DNA of 64,000 nucleotides from Anas platyrhynchos (taxonomy: Eukaryota > Chordata > Aves > Anseriformes > Anatidae). The notes beneath the pieces are model-generated. The model was given only the letters and a program-made list of their open reading frames with translations, ran no database searches and was not told the DNA's origin. The stretch spans positions 17,353,501 to 17,417,500 of the forward strand of contig NC_092590.1 of assembly GCF_047663525.1 (NCBI RefSeq), written 5' to 3'. The translations under genes were made by a program, and so were the position numbers. Shown in pieces: positions 11,316-24,000 of this stretch. The first letter of the stretch is position 1, and each line of letters opens with the position of its first letter.

Positions 11316-11566
11316 AATCAGCTGGAAGTGAGCTCCTGCCCCCTCCTCAGTGAGCAGCATCTGTGCTGTCTGCGCTGAGGAATTTGTGGGGAGGACCTGG
11401 GGACGCAGCAGCTGGGAGCGGAGGCCTGTGGCTGCTGCCTGTGGCCCCACTGCCCCAAAACAGCTCCAGGGGAAGGAAGGAGGGCTCTGTGCGGCCCGGG
11501 ATGTGTCAGTCACGGAGCCGGGCTGGTGGCATCGTGCCACGGGAGGGTTGGGAGGGCCCTGGCCTT
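11316..11566. other. Unassigned spacer between the two stray MROH fragments
   Basis: Nothing was recognised in this GC-rich stretch. It is repeated at 27,364-27,614 and 43,415-43,665; the last differs at a few bases from the other two. Confidence 0.4.
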
Positions 11567-11745
11567 TGCTCCCCATCCCCCTCTGTGCGTGTCTGGGCGC
11601 AGAGACTCAGTTCCCCTAACCAGGACTCCCTTCTCTCACAGCTTGTGGCCTGACGAGGACTGGGAGAGTGGTGCTCCAAGTGCCTGACTTCAAGGAGCTG
11701 TGTGAGAGGCTGGAGACCATGGAGGACGGGTCTCCATGTGAGAGA
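11567..11745 (+). pseudogene. Stray copy of MROH intron 27 end and exon 28 (junction A-B)
   Basis: The stretch matches the end of intron 27 and most of exon 28 of the genes (compare 4,084-4,265), including the AG acceptor at 11,640-11,641. The exon-like part from 11,642 is open: CGLTRTGRVVLQVPDFKELC and onward. Similarity fades after the ETMEDG segment and the exon 28 donor is absent. Relative to the gene, the order is inverted, because the exon 36 fragment comes first. It lies about 230 bp before the TATA box of gene B. Confidence 0.75.
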
Positions 11746-11900
11746 CCCTCTGTGCCCTTGGGGCAGGGGCTCGTCCCAGCCCTGCTCCGGACCTTTTTCC
11801 AGACAAACACTGTCTCATGGTGCACAGAAACTTCTTTCTTTGGAGACAATCAGGCAAAGGCACGGAGGGGAGCAGCGCTGCCACCTCCGGCCCTGCCCTG

Positions 11901-11982
11901 TGACGTGTCCCCGTATCTGTGGCAACCCTCTGTGAGGCGCGAGGCCCCTCAGCGAGGTCACAATGGCTGGGTGCCTTATAAG
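11901..11982 (+). promoter_or_regulatory. Core promoter of gene B: TGACGTGT and TATAAG box
   Basis: A TATAAG box lies at 11,977-11,982, 87 bp before the ATG, placing transcription start near 12,005-12,010 and giving a ~60-nt 5' UTR. TGACGTGT at 11,901-11,908 contains the CRE half-site TGACG. A TATA box plus nearby CRE half-site is common in male germ-cell genes. No transcript evidence is available here. Confidence 0.6.
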
Positions 11983-12068
11983 TGCTGCGGTGAGGGCAGG
12001 TGGCCCATTGCCTCTCGGCGGCCACAGGAGGAGGACCCGGAGAGAGATTCTGGGGTGATCCTGCTGTG

Positions 12069-15000
12069 ATGGAGAGGCTGAGAGGATGTTTTGGTAAGGG
12101 GCAGTGGGAGGCCGGGGGCTGCATCCCCATGAGTTCCCAGCACCACCAGAGATGGGTCCCCAGCCTGTGCTCTTGGTGCTGGGAGGATGCCTGCCCCACC
12201 TGGTGCGAATCCCCACAGCCAGCCAAGCTGATGCAAACTGGTTGTTTCCTTCCATCTTCCTTTGCTTGTGTAGGGATCAGGACTAGACGAAGACGTCACA
12301 GGAACGGTGGCAGAGAGACGGGGTCTGAGACTCTTGCCACCTCTGCCGCCGTCGTGACTTCCTTGTTGAAGAAGCTGCAAGACAGAGAGGTGAGCTGCGC
12401 ACATCCTGCTGTGCCGTGGGGGGTTGAGGGCTCCCCTCCACCCTCAACGCAGGGGTCTTGCCTGCTGGCCCCTCCGGTGTCCTGCTGCTGGGCTGACGCT
12501 GCTGCGCTGCCTCCTTTCACGCAGCAGCTCAGCCTGGAGCTGCCCAAGCCTCCGTCCTTGTCCTAGCCCTGCACCGTGGTCCCAGGCTGGCGCCTGGTGC
12601 TCGGTCGCTTCCCAGGGCTGCTGCTCCCTCGGCTCCTTGGTGTAGCTGGACGCAAGCTGGGACAGGACGCGCTGGTGCTGCCTGTGGGCTCTCCAGAGTG
12701 AGGGGCAGCAGCTCGCAGCTGCCCGGGAATAAGGGCAAAGCAAGAGGTGTCGTGGTCTCTCCCTAGGGTGAGCGAGCGGAGACTTACCGCCGCCTCGAGC
12801 ACGTCTTGCAAGGAGATGACACCCGTCTGCGGAGCGGCGTTGTCAACCGAGTGCTCGCAGAGGTGTCTGGAGACATGAAGGCAGCCCAGGTGAGCTTGTT
12901 CTCTAGGAGGACGAACGGAGCAGCCCGCCTCTCCCCAGCTTTCTCCTGGGCAGCATTTCAGCTGTGGCTCTTTTTCAGGGCGCGATGACCGAAGTGACAG
13001 CAGCTGCTGGTGACGTCCTGGTGGCTCTGGCTCGTTCCCACTTCGAGTTTGTGATGTCCGAGCTCCAGGGCCACCTGAAGAGCATGAGGGGAGGAGCATG
13101 CCAGGAGTTTGTGCTCAGCACCTTGAGCAAACTGGCCAGCAGCTATGGTATGGCCCCTTTGGCCTCGTGCTCTGGGAGATGGTCCGTGACGGCCAGGAGC
13201 AGGGCCCCTGCCCCTCCCTGAAGGCTATTTTGGGCCGGCGGGCTGTGGGCTTGTGGCACCTCCTCGCCCGGAGCTGGGATTTCTCCCCAGCCCTCCTGCC
13301 CGCGGTGCTGCTCTGGCTCTGGCTGACCGTGGCTCCCTCTGTCCCTCTGCCCGTCCTCTCTCTGCAGCCCTGCGGTGCATCCCCTTCGCCCAAATGACGC
13401 TCGCTGCTCTGCACGCCGTGCTGAGCCACGTGGAGAGCAGCCGGATCCTGCGCGCCATCTGCAGTGGTGAGTAGAGGGGAAGGGGCCGGGCGGGCTCTCG
13501 CTGCCTCGCTCCGATCGGATGGCGGCGTGGTCCTGCGCTGGGGGGCAAATTTGGGAAGGGCAGGGCGGGGGCTGCAATGCTAAGTGCTGGAGGGGAAGAG
13601 GCCTGCGAGGAGGAGGAGGAGGAGGAGGAGGAGGAGGAGGTAGAGAAGGAGGCTGAGGTGCAGTGGGCAGGAGGGGAGAAGGGGCACCGTAGTTTAGTCC
13701 AGATGCCTGGAGCACAGCACTTGCCGGTCCCGAGCCGAAGCCTGGCGAGCCAGGGACTGCTCCACACGGGCGTGGGCGAGGGAGCCGGGCACGCTGCCTG
13801 TTGCCGGCTTTGACGAGCTCCTTTCTTGTGGTGCAGTGCTGGAGCAGTGGTCGAGGGCGATCAACGCTTACTTCAATGCCTGGGAGCAGTGCCCCTTCCC
13901 TCGCATCGGGGAGGCGCAGCTCTGCGAGCAGGTGTACGACCTGTTCTGCCACGCGGTGGGAAACTGGCTGGGCCGTGACGAGGAGGAGGAGGTGAGAGCT
14001 GCTGGCCCTTTGGCAGGGGAACGCTTGCTGTCCTCTGGAGAGAGCCAGAGATGTCTCTCCTCTGGAGAGAAGGGAAAGGGAAAGCCCCCTGTGGGCAAGG
14101 CAGGCATGTGCTGGGGGACGCCGAGTGCTGCACAGCCCTCAGAGCATCTCGCCTCTCTTCCCTCTGCAGGACAAGCAGGCCGTCTTGGGAGCAGTGGCTG
14201 CTATGATGGCCGTCGTCCTCCGTGATGCACAGCACCAGGACAACGTGTGGAAGCAGGTCTTCTGGCTCCTGCGGCAGTACCAGGAGCTCCAGGAGACTTG
14301 CCGGGTGACAGAGGTGAGGCGTTGCGCGGGGTCTGGTGCAGCTGTGGGCAGGGCTTCCCCATGCCACAGGCGTGCTGGGTTTCTTCCTTCCCACGTGCCT
14401 TTAACCCGCTCGTCCTCTCCCTTCTCTTGTAGAGCCTCCGTTATTTCCTGACGACCTTGGAGGAACTTCACGCTGTCGCCCCCCAGGACAAGCTCCATGC
14501 CATCGCTGCTGCTGTGCACCACCAGGTAAAGGGAGCCCATGCCTGTGCCGCTGGCCCAGGTCCTGCAGGCCGCATTGCCACAGACGGGGCGGGCAGGGCA
14601 GGGCAGGGCGTCCTTCCACCAGGACCTTCCTGGAGCTGCCTCGAGGCTGTGAGCACCCCGATCCTGGATGTTTTGCGCAGGCCCGAGGGGCAGCTCAGTT
14701 CCTTCAGCCGTTTCCCCCTCAGCCACCTGGCAGGAGGCCTCTGGAGTGCCGGGACCCAAAAGGCAGCCTCTGATGGCTGCTCTGCCTGCGATCGGTCTCT
14801 AAAATGGACCTTTTTCCCACAGATTGTGGAGGAGGACAGGCAGCACAGCGCAGGCCACAAAGAAGAACTGAGGCAGTGCATTGTGCTTCAAGGTAAGGGA
14901 GGGAAGGGGACGATGCCCGTCGCGTGCTCGCAACTTCCTTGTGAACCTCAGCCGTGGGGTTTTGCTGACTATTCACGCAAAACGTGGTGTCCTGCCCGCA

Positions 15001-18000
15001 GCTCGAATCTGCCCGGAGGAGACAATCATGTTCCTGCTGTCCCACCTGAGCAGCGAGGACGAGGGCACCCGCAGGACAGCGCTGACTCTGCTGGGAGCTG
15101 TGGCACGCACTGACGGTCAGTACCACAGGCCAGGCCTGGGGCAGTCGGGGGGCTGAAGCTATCTGCTGTCGGAGCTTTCAGGCCCGGCAAGGCAGTAGTA
15201 GCTGCAGAAACAAAGTCCTTCTGGGACGCCAGTGCTTCCCCTGCAGTCAGAGCCCAGCCCTGCCGTGCTGTCCCGCTTGTGCGTGAGAAGCCTGGGAGCT
15301 TCGAGGGATCCCTTCTGCCATCTGAGCCCTGCCTGAACGCGGACCTCTCTGTGTCTCTTGTAGAGCCTGCAGTGAGAGAGAAGCTGCCCCTAATGGTAGA
15401 GGCCGTGCAGCCCTTGTTCATTGAGGCCAGCACCCAGGTGAGCTCATTTGGGAAGGAACAGCGAGAGCAGTGGGGCAGGGCAAGCCCCCCGAGCCGGCAG
15501 GTTGTGGAGCTGTACAAAGCCGAGCCCCGAGCCCAGGCAGCGAAGGCTTCTCCTGCGCGCTCGGTGCCTCTCCATGGGCTGCGGGGGCTGCCCCAGGCGA
15601 AGGTGGCTTCCCTGTGGCTGCTGGCGGGGCAGACCGTAACCACAGCGTCCCCTTGGCAGGTGAGGAGCGCGCTCCTGGGTTTCATCAGGGACCTGCTCAG
15701 CGTCAGCATCCCGAGCTGCTTGGCGTGGGAAGCGGTGGCGCACATCTTTGTCGAGTTCAGGCGGGCCTCGGACAGACTGGTAAGGACAGAGCGGGACACC
15801 CGCGGCTCGGTCCCGTGCCCAGGCTGTGCCGAGAGCTCCCTCAGTGCAGCGCTCGCTGCTCCCGAGCTGGGGCTGGGACGTGGGGCCTGGCCATCCTCCT
15901 CCTCCACAGAGCCTCCTGAGGCAGGAGCTGGGAGTAACGGGGGGTTTCCCAACGCTGTCTTGCAGGCAGTAGAAGACCTCCAAGAAGAAAGAGACCTTCG
16001 GGCCCAGTGCATAGATGTCCTGGAGTCTCTGGATGTCTCCGTTGGAGGCATGACCCAAGTAAGTGGTCCTGCTCCCCGCTGCTGCAGCCGCTGTGCACCT
16101 GCAGGGTGTTTTGGCCAGCCCTCGCCTGCCCCTTTTGGGGAAAGCCGTCCTTTCCCGCTCCGAGCCGCGATGGGCATGCTGACGTGCCAAACTGCCTCCT
16201 CTTCCTCTGCAGCTCTTGTGGCCACGGCTCCTGCAGTACATGGTGCCGGGCCAGTACTGCGGCCTGCTGCTCCCGCTGTCCCGCTGTCTCCAAGCCGTGA
16301 TCGAGAGACAGAAGCAAACAGAAGGGCAAGAGGACAGCGAGAAGCCTGATGCTGCCCAGGGGCAAGGTGAGAGCAGAAAGTGCCCCAGCAACGTGTGCCG
16401 GGCTCGGCCAGGGGCTCCCTCCCAGCTGCATGGGGGCGTCGAAGGTGCGAGGGGCTGGGGGCGAGGTGCTCAGGGGCTCACCCTGCCTTTCTTCCTCCTT
16501 GCAGACAAGACGCCCACGCCACAGGCGCTCCTGGTTCAGCTGCTGGTGAGTAGCGGGGCCGCGGGGAAAGAGCTTTTCTGGCCAGGGGCAGGGGGAGGTG
16601 CTGGGGCAGGGCTGCTTTTGCTTTTTGGAGTCGAGCTCCCTGGTGGGAGAAGCCGCGTCCCCGGCGGAAGGAGTGAGCCCGTCTCTCTCTGTCCTCACCT
16701 AGGTGGTGGCGGCTTCTGCTGGGTGCGGAGAATGCGGGGCCGCTGCCCTACAGCTGCTGCAGGCCCTGCAGAGCAGGATCCACAGATCCCTGAGGGACCT
16801 GTGGCCCATGCGCATCCCCCGCATGCTGCAGTACCTGGAAGGTAAGGTGCTAGTGTGGAGCGCCGGGCTCAGGAGAGCTGGAGGGGGCAGGAAAAGAGCC
16901 TCCCTCCCAGCACGGCGGAGGGGAACCGCTGCCGTCCCCCTTCCGGGCAGCCAGCGTGGAGGCTGGGATCTGCTGGGATCGGCTTGCCCCTGGGGTCTGC
17001 AGCCTGGCAAGAGCTGTGGTGCAGGCAGTCTGAGGCCCTGTCAAGCCTGGGACTTGTGGGGGTCTGGGCTCCCAGGGAAGGAGAGCGCGGAACTCTTCCC
17101 TGGTGCTGGCTCAAGTGACAGCGAGGGATTTTGCTTCCTCTTGCTTTGCAGAGCATCCAGAGGGCTCCCTGGACTCCGAAGAGTGGCAGTGCTATCTGCT
17201 TAAGGTACAGCATCCCCGGGGGTGAGGCTGCGGGCAGTTGTGCCCCCGCCGCTCCTGTGCAAGGCCCGGGCAAAGGGCGAGACAACATTGGCCTCCTGTC
17301 GTGTTCCCCCCCAGTTCCTGACGGAGTCAGCGGAGGAGATGCAGGAGGACCAGCCATGGATCGTGTGCCTGAGCCGGGAGCTGAGCCAGCAGCTGAGCAG
17401 CTCCTCCAGCAGCAAGGAGGACAAGGTTTGTTCCCTGCCTGCGCCCTCCTGGCAGCACAGCCCGGGGCACCCGGCTCCGGGGCTGGGGCTGAAGGAGCGC
17501 GTTCCCGTGCGGGCTGTCGGCACCGCTCCCCCTGCCCTCGCCCCAAAGGTGCTTCCCTCCGCTACCACGGCTCGGGCTCGGGCTCTTCTCTTGCAGGAGT
17601 TCCTGTACCGGGCTCTCGGCACGGTGCTGGCCTCTTGTCGGCGGCTCACCCACGTCCAAGGGCAGCTGCTGAAATACTTGAAAGAAACGGATGCCACCAG
17701 GCCGTGTGACAAACAGGTGAAGGTTCCTCTCCCTCTCCTGCCCCCGCTCTGCCCAGTGTCCCCATGTCCCTGCTCCGGACCTTTTCCATTTCCTGGGAGC
17801 TGCCGTTTCCCTTGGGCAATGTCCTGCCTTGCCGTCGTACGCGTGCCAGAGCTCACTCCCATTTCTCCGTCATTGCAGGGAATAGCTTCCGTGGTCTCCT
17901 ACGCTGCTGAGCGCCACTTCTACCTGGCCCTGGATGCAATGAGCATGGTCCGCAAGGCGCTCATCAAATTCGGCAGACGGCAAAGGGTAATGGCTGCAGG

Positions 18001-21000
18001 CTTTGAGTGTTCGGCCTTCTCTTGCCCTCTTTTCACTTCCCGAACGGTGGTGGCCGAGTCGTGGCACCCACGTTGCACTTGTCCCTCCCGGCAGAGCTAC
18101 CTAAGACGCCTGCCCCCTGCAGAAAGCTGAGGGCCAGGAGCCCTGTGAGCTGTGGCTGGCTCTGCCCCTAGCCTGGGGGCCACGGGCAAGCCTTCCACGG
18201 CCAGCACACCCCTGACGGGCACGGGCTGCTCGCCTCAGGGCAGGACCGGGACAAACTCCTTCAGATGCTTTTCCACGGCCCTGCACAGCCGAGCCAGACA
18301 GCTCCCTCACAGCCCCGCTCCCCAGCCCCACAAATTGGCGGCGGCCCGGGGCACAGCAGGGCATCGGACTGACATCTCGGGGCATCTTTGTCAACACAGC
18401 TGCCGGACAGGGAGCGGAGACTTCAGGCCACACGGGCTGCAGTCATGCTTACCTATGGCAAGATTGCACTGCGTGCGCCCAAGGCAGAACTGCTGGACTG
18501 CGTGGAGAAATGCATCCTGGCCAACATCCTGGAGCTCTTCCATGCCTGCAGAACAAAGGTAGGGGCGTGGGGCACAGAGGAAGGAGCAGGGAGGGCTGGG
18601 TGCCCCCACGTGCCGAGATGGACGGCCTCTTTCTGAGCGTCCCCTGCGTGCTTTGTCCTGAACGTCCAGCCCCAGCCCCGAAGAAGCCCTCGCCCGTGCT
18701 CCTCTCCCAGCTCTCCAAGCAGTTCAACTGGTGTTTTTCTCTCTCCGGTCTCAGGAGCTGCAGCACAAGCTCGCCCTGGTGAACAGTATCCAGGAGGTCA
18801 CCCGTGCCATCCAGGTTGTGGACACCAAGCAGAGATTCAGGCTCTGCAAGAAGCCGGAGGTGCTGAACGTCCTGCTGGTGAGTGCCTGGAGCTGGGGCTG
18901 CCCGCAGGGGAGGCAGCTTTTCCCGGAGGTCTCCAGCGGCCACCCCCCAGCTCCTCGTCCCCAGCTGCTGGGCCCTGGGGCGCTGGCACTCGGTGGCTCC
19001 GTGGTGGCCGTGGGGATGAAGGGGCTGGTGCGGGCCCCTCCGTGCCCCTGCCCACCCTGAGTGCGTCTCTCTGGGCCTTGCAGGACCTGATGAGGGAGGA
19101 TGGCTGCGACAGCCCTGTGTCCCGAGTGCATCTCAAGGTGCTTCGGCTGCTGGAGCAGTTGAGGTGAGCTCTGTGCCCCAGGCTGGGGGGGCCGGCTCTG
19201 GGGCTCAAACCCAGCTGGCATTTGGGCCACTCTGGAGACGGCTGGTAAAGCCCCTCACTGTTTTACTGTTTTCTCCCCCTTTTTCTGCATCCAGCAAGCT
19301 GGAGCCTCGCGTGGACTGGGAGAAGAGGTGCTCCCAGGTGGCCGTGTGCTGCTGGAGAGTCCTGTCGTGCCCTCCTGCGGACACAGAGCTGCAGGTACCT
19401 GCCAGCCCTTCCCTGCACACCTCTCCGTCGGGATCGCACCTCAGCGCTCCCTGTGCTCTGGCAGCTGCCGCGGTGCTGAACCTCAGTCCTCCTTTCCCGC
19501 TTTCAGCCTCTGCAAGCGTCGTGTGAGGAAGCTCTGGGCCAGCTGATGTCAGCCTTCCTCCAAGCGGAAGGCACCTCCCGCGCCTTCGCGGACATGGTCT
19601 TGGTGAGTAGCCATGGGGCAGAGCTGGGGCCTTCGGGGATGCTCCGAGGGGGATCCGTTCCCTGCTGCGATGCCAGGGCAGGCAAAGGAACGGGCCCCGC
19701 GGGAGGCAGAGCCAAGAGCCAGGCTGGCACAGGGAGATGCCGGTGGGGAAACGGCTCCTGGGGGAGGGCAGGGGGGTGGCAGTGCCGGTGCTTGGCGGGG
19801 CTGGGGCCACGCGGAGCCCCAGGGCAGGGGCCAGGAGAGGAGGGAGGGAGGCAGAGAGGGGTGGCGGGGGGAGAAAGAAGGACGCCCGTCACGAGACACG
19901 TCTGCTCCACCCCAGGTCTTGCTGCACCAACTCACCTCAAGGAACGCGTGGCAGCAAGAGAGGGCCCTGCAGCTCTGCGCCCAGCTGCTGGGCACTTACG
20001 AAGAGTTCTTCAAGTGCTCGGTGAGTACGAGCCCCGCGTGCCCCATTCCCTCTCCCTGCTGGCCACGGCCCGGGGAGGCGAGCAGGCACTGGGCTGCCTG
20101 CGACCTTCCTCCTGCCTCTCGCCCCCACAGAGGGAACTCGCCTGCTCGGGCTTCGGCTCCTTGCTCGGTGTGCTGGGGCCTCTGCTGAGCGACTCCCAGG
20201 CCGCGTCCCGGCGGAGGGCAGGGGCCTGCCTCAGCTGCCTTCTCCGGATCCAAGGTGAGGAAAGCGGGTTCTTCCTGGCCCCCAGCAGCCCCATCTTCTC
20301 TTCCTTCCCTGCCCAGCGAGGCCACTGCTCCCCATCCCCCTCTGTGCGTGTCTGGGCCCAGAGATTCAGTTCCCCTAACCAGGACTCCCTTCTCTCACAG
20401 CTTGTGGCCTGGCGAGGGCTCGGAGAGTGGTGCTCCAAGTGCCCCACTTGCATCAGGGCATCAGGGATCTGTGTGAGAGGCTGGACACCGTGGAGGACGG
20501 GCCTCTGCGTGAGGACCGTGCCGAAATAGCGAAGGTAACTGGCTCCAGAGAGTGGGGTGGGGTCCCAGTGCCTTTGTCAGGAGGTGCGTTTTGCACGCAG
20601 GGAAACAAGACGAGAGGAGATGGTTCTAAGCCTCTCCGCTGCAGGAAGTACGAAAAACAGCGTGTGCACAGAGGAGTGTGCCCCGAGTGCCCTCTCAATG
20701 ACCAGTGAGCTGCGGAGCTCAGAGGCCCCTCGCGTCTCCTTTCTGTCCGAAAGAGCTGGAGCAGAGCCGTGACAGTCTCTCCTCTCTCTCCAGGATGTTT
20801 GCCAGTACCTCCCCCAGGGACAGGCCAGGAGCTTCATGGACTCCATCACGAAGACCTTCTCGTGCACTAACCAGCAGCGTGCACGAGCAGCTGGCGACTG
20901 GCTGATCGCATTCCTGGAGACACGCGGAAACGAAATATACCCAGAGGTACGGGAGACACTTGTTCCCCTCGGCCTTGACGTTTCTCTGCTGGCTGTCGTG

Positions 21001-24000
21001 CTGCGCCTCGTGTGGACTGAAGAAACGCAGCCCGAGCGCGGGGCTGAGGGGACCGCACAGGCAAAGGATACGCTGAAGTGTTCCCTCTCGCCCCTTTCCT
21101 TGCAGGTGCCTGAATTCATGAAGATCCTGTGGGAGGCCAGGCGCACCGTGCAGCAGAGCCCCCTCAAGGACCTCTTCTTCAAGGCACTCTGTCTCCTGGC
21201 CGGCTTCCGCAGCCAGGCTGTGGTGGACACCCTCCTCCAGACAGAATCGCCCTCAGAGAGGTATGTGCGCTCCCCCTTGCCCCTCCGTGGCCACCAAACA
21301 GCAACCCCACGGCTTGCCTGCAGTGGGGGGATCCAGGGAAGCAGCAGGTCCCATTCCTCCCCCAGAAGCCTGAGCTCTGCGAGATCGGGCGCTCATGTCT
21401 CTGGGGAAGCAGGCATCGTGTGCCCTGCTGCTGGCGAGGAGAGCGTTTGGCCTCTGGGGAGGGAGGGCACCAGGGGTCCCAGAGGACAGGGCTCACAGGT
21501 GAACGTCTGTTTGCTTGCAGAGACGAGCAGCTCTGGAGGAGCCTGGGCAGCAGCGACCTCGGGCCTAAGGTGCTGTATCACTTAATTTGGAGACTGAACG
21601 AGGCATCTGAAGCCAGGTGTCGGCTCACGGTTGCTGCTCAACCGCTGGATCCTTTCAAGGTATGCTCGTCGGCAGGAGCATCTCTACAGCTTCCCACCTG
21701 CTTTCTCACTTAGCTCAGCAGGGTGAGGGAGTTGGGGGTCACCCCAAGGTGTGAGACTTGCAGGCAGGAAGAGTCCCCCAGGGGGACAGGGGCACCACCG
21801 GGCTGGTGGGAAAGGCAGTGTTTAACAGGTTGTTTTGGCTCACATTTTCCTGCAGCTCCTCTGTGCCATCTGTGAGGTGATGTCTGCTCTGCTGACCACG
21901 AAGGAAACCCGGGACGTGCTTCTTTGCCTCCTTCCCGTCCTCCTGAAGTGGGTCAGCATTGAACTGGGAACACTGGTGCTGTTTCCCCCCCTGAGTCTTC
22001 CGGCAGAAATCTTCAAGGAAACGGAAGAAGAGGAGCTGGTGTGCGGGTAAGGAGCAGCAGGGGCAGAGAACGGGGGGCTTCAGTTCCCCAGCCAGGCACA
22101 TTTGTTCGTGATGCTGAGGGAGCCAAAGGGCTGCCCTGTTTCCCAGGTGTGGAAATTTCTGAGGGTTTTCTGTGGGTTTTCGTTCGCCAGACCCTACAGC
22201 GCTGCTCTGGAACAAGTGCTGGGAAGACTCCTGGACGAGAGGTGGCAGCGGGTGCTCTGGAATCATCGAGTGTGGCCGTCCCTGGACGTGCCTCAGTGGC
22301 ACTGCAACGCCGTGCAGCTCCTGACCAGGTGAGAGCCCAGTGCTGCATCTCACCTCCCCCCGGGAAGCAGCCGCAGGACCCTTCCCATGTGCCTGGGGAG
22401 CTCTCCTGGGAGGCAGGGCAGCGCCTGCACCGCAGCAGGGGACGTTTTGGGCCGCGGCCCGGGGCCTTCCCACCTGACCACGTCACCTGCTTGTGCTCTC
22501 TGTGCAGAGTGCTGCTCCGTGCCCAGCTCGTCTCACGTTTGCTGATAAACAGCTTCATGCTGTGGCTGCACTCCCCCTCGCAAAACCTGCAACTCACGGC
22601 GCTGGCTTTCTTCGCAGAGGTGAGGCGGCGCGTGGGGAAGGGCGGGCTCAGAGGGCTTTTCCAAAGAAACTGCTGCTTGGGGTGTCTCTTCATGGAAGAG
22701 ACCAGCCCAGGTCCCTTCTCGGCACTGACAGAGCTTTGGCTGTCTTGTAGGTGGTGAAGGACCCGCCAGCTGAGGGGAAGCATCTCCTGAAGCCCCTGGT
22801 GTGGGTCTTCCTGGAGAAGCTGAAGAGTCCGAGCCGTGCTGTGAAGCAGATGGCAGCGAGAGGCCTGGGCCGTGCTGTCAGTGGCTTGCCCAAGAAGGTG
22901 AGGTGCACTTCCCTCTGCTCTGGCTGCAGCCCCCCAGCAGAGAGCCGGGCAGGGCTGCAGGGCAGTTGGGGAGCCTGGGGCAGAGCAGCACAGGCAGATG
23001 GGGGCTTCCCAACAGCCAGGCTGCTCTCCAAGCTCAGCACGCAGCCTGCGGGGAAACCTCTTGCCAAACGTGCCAGTGCCGTTCGTCACGGGGTTGTGCC
23101 GCAGCTGCACCCCCTTGCGAAACAGCAGTGGGGAGAAAGGGTGGGCATTGCGGGCAGCAGCCGCGAGCAGCTTGTGCGCATCTTTGGCTTTGCAGTTTCG
23201 AAGGCACAAGAGGAACATCATGGAAGCACTGGGGCGTGAAATGGAGAAGGTGGACTGTCCTGGGGTGGCTGCGGAGAGCATGTTGGCCCTGGAAGAAATA
23301 TTTGCAAATCAGACGGCGAAGGGCTCGGGCATGGCCTTCAAAAGCATCGCCCGCTCCACCAGGAAGTTCTTCGATGCCGTGAGTGAACCTACTTTTCTGC
23401 CACTTGTCCGAGGGGTGTGGGGTGGGCGGGGGCCTGCCTGTGCTGCGTGGAGGTGCTCCTGCAGGCAACCAGCTGCTGGGGCCCAGCAGGCTGGGAGGAG
23501 GTACCTTCATAACCCAGCTCACAGATGGCTTTCTGGGTTGCAGGAGCAAAAGGAGCTTCGTTTTGCGGCCTTCCATCTCTACGCGGCCCTGGCTGCTGGC
23601 GCCAAGGGCGATCTCACCACGTTCTTCAGAGCAGAAGTGGAGCAGACGTTGGGCAGACTCTTCCTGCACCTCCAGGACCCCAGCTATGCAGTATCCACCG
23701 TAAGGACCCCTTGAGCGTCTTTGCAATCCCACAGAAAGGCTCCCTGAGGAGCTGCCTCCCGGGCATAGGAGAAGGAACGACCAAGCACAATGCTCTTTTC
23801 CAGGCTTGCAAGACAGCCCTCTACAGCTGTGCTCCTTTTGTTGAGCCAAAGGGGCTGCAGGTGGTCGTCATGAATTCCATCGGGTGCAGTGGGGCAGAGC
23901 TGCAGCGCGATGTCTACTCTTACCTGGTGAGTGAGCCCTGTCCCGGGGGGATGCTGGGGCCATGGGAGTCGGAGGGCTCGGCAACGAGGCCTCTGTGGCC

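Noticed and set aside
11350-11660. Two overlapping short + strand frames upstream of gene B
   Set aside because: They read through spacer and the intron-derived part of the stray exon 28 copy in wrong frames.
13577-13813. Open frame with a poly-glutamate run
   Set aside because: The Glu run is the intron 5 GAG microsatellite, and its length changes by 9 bp in D without effect on the gene.
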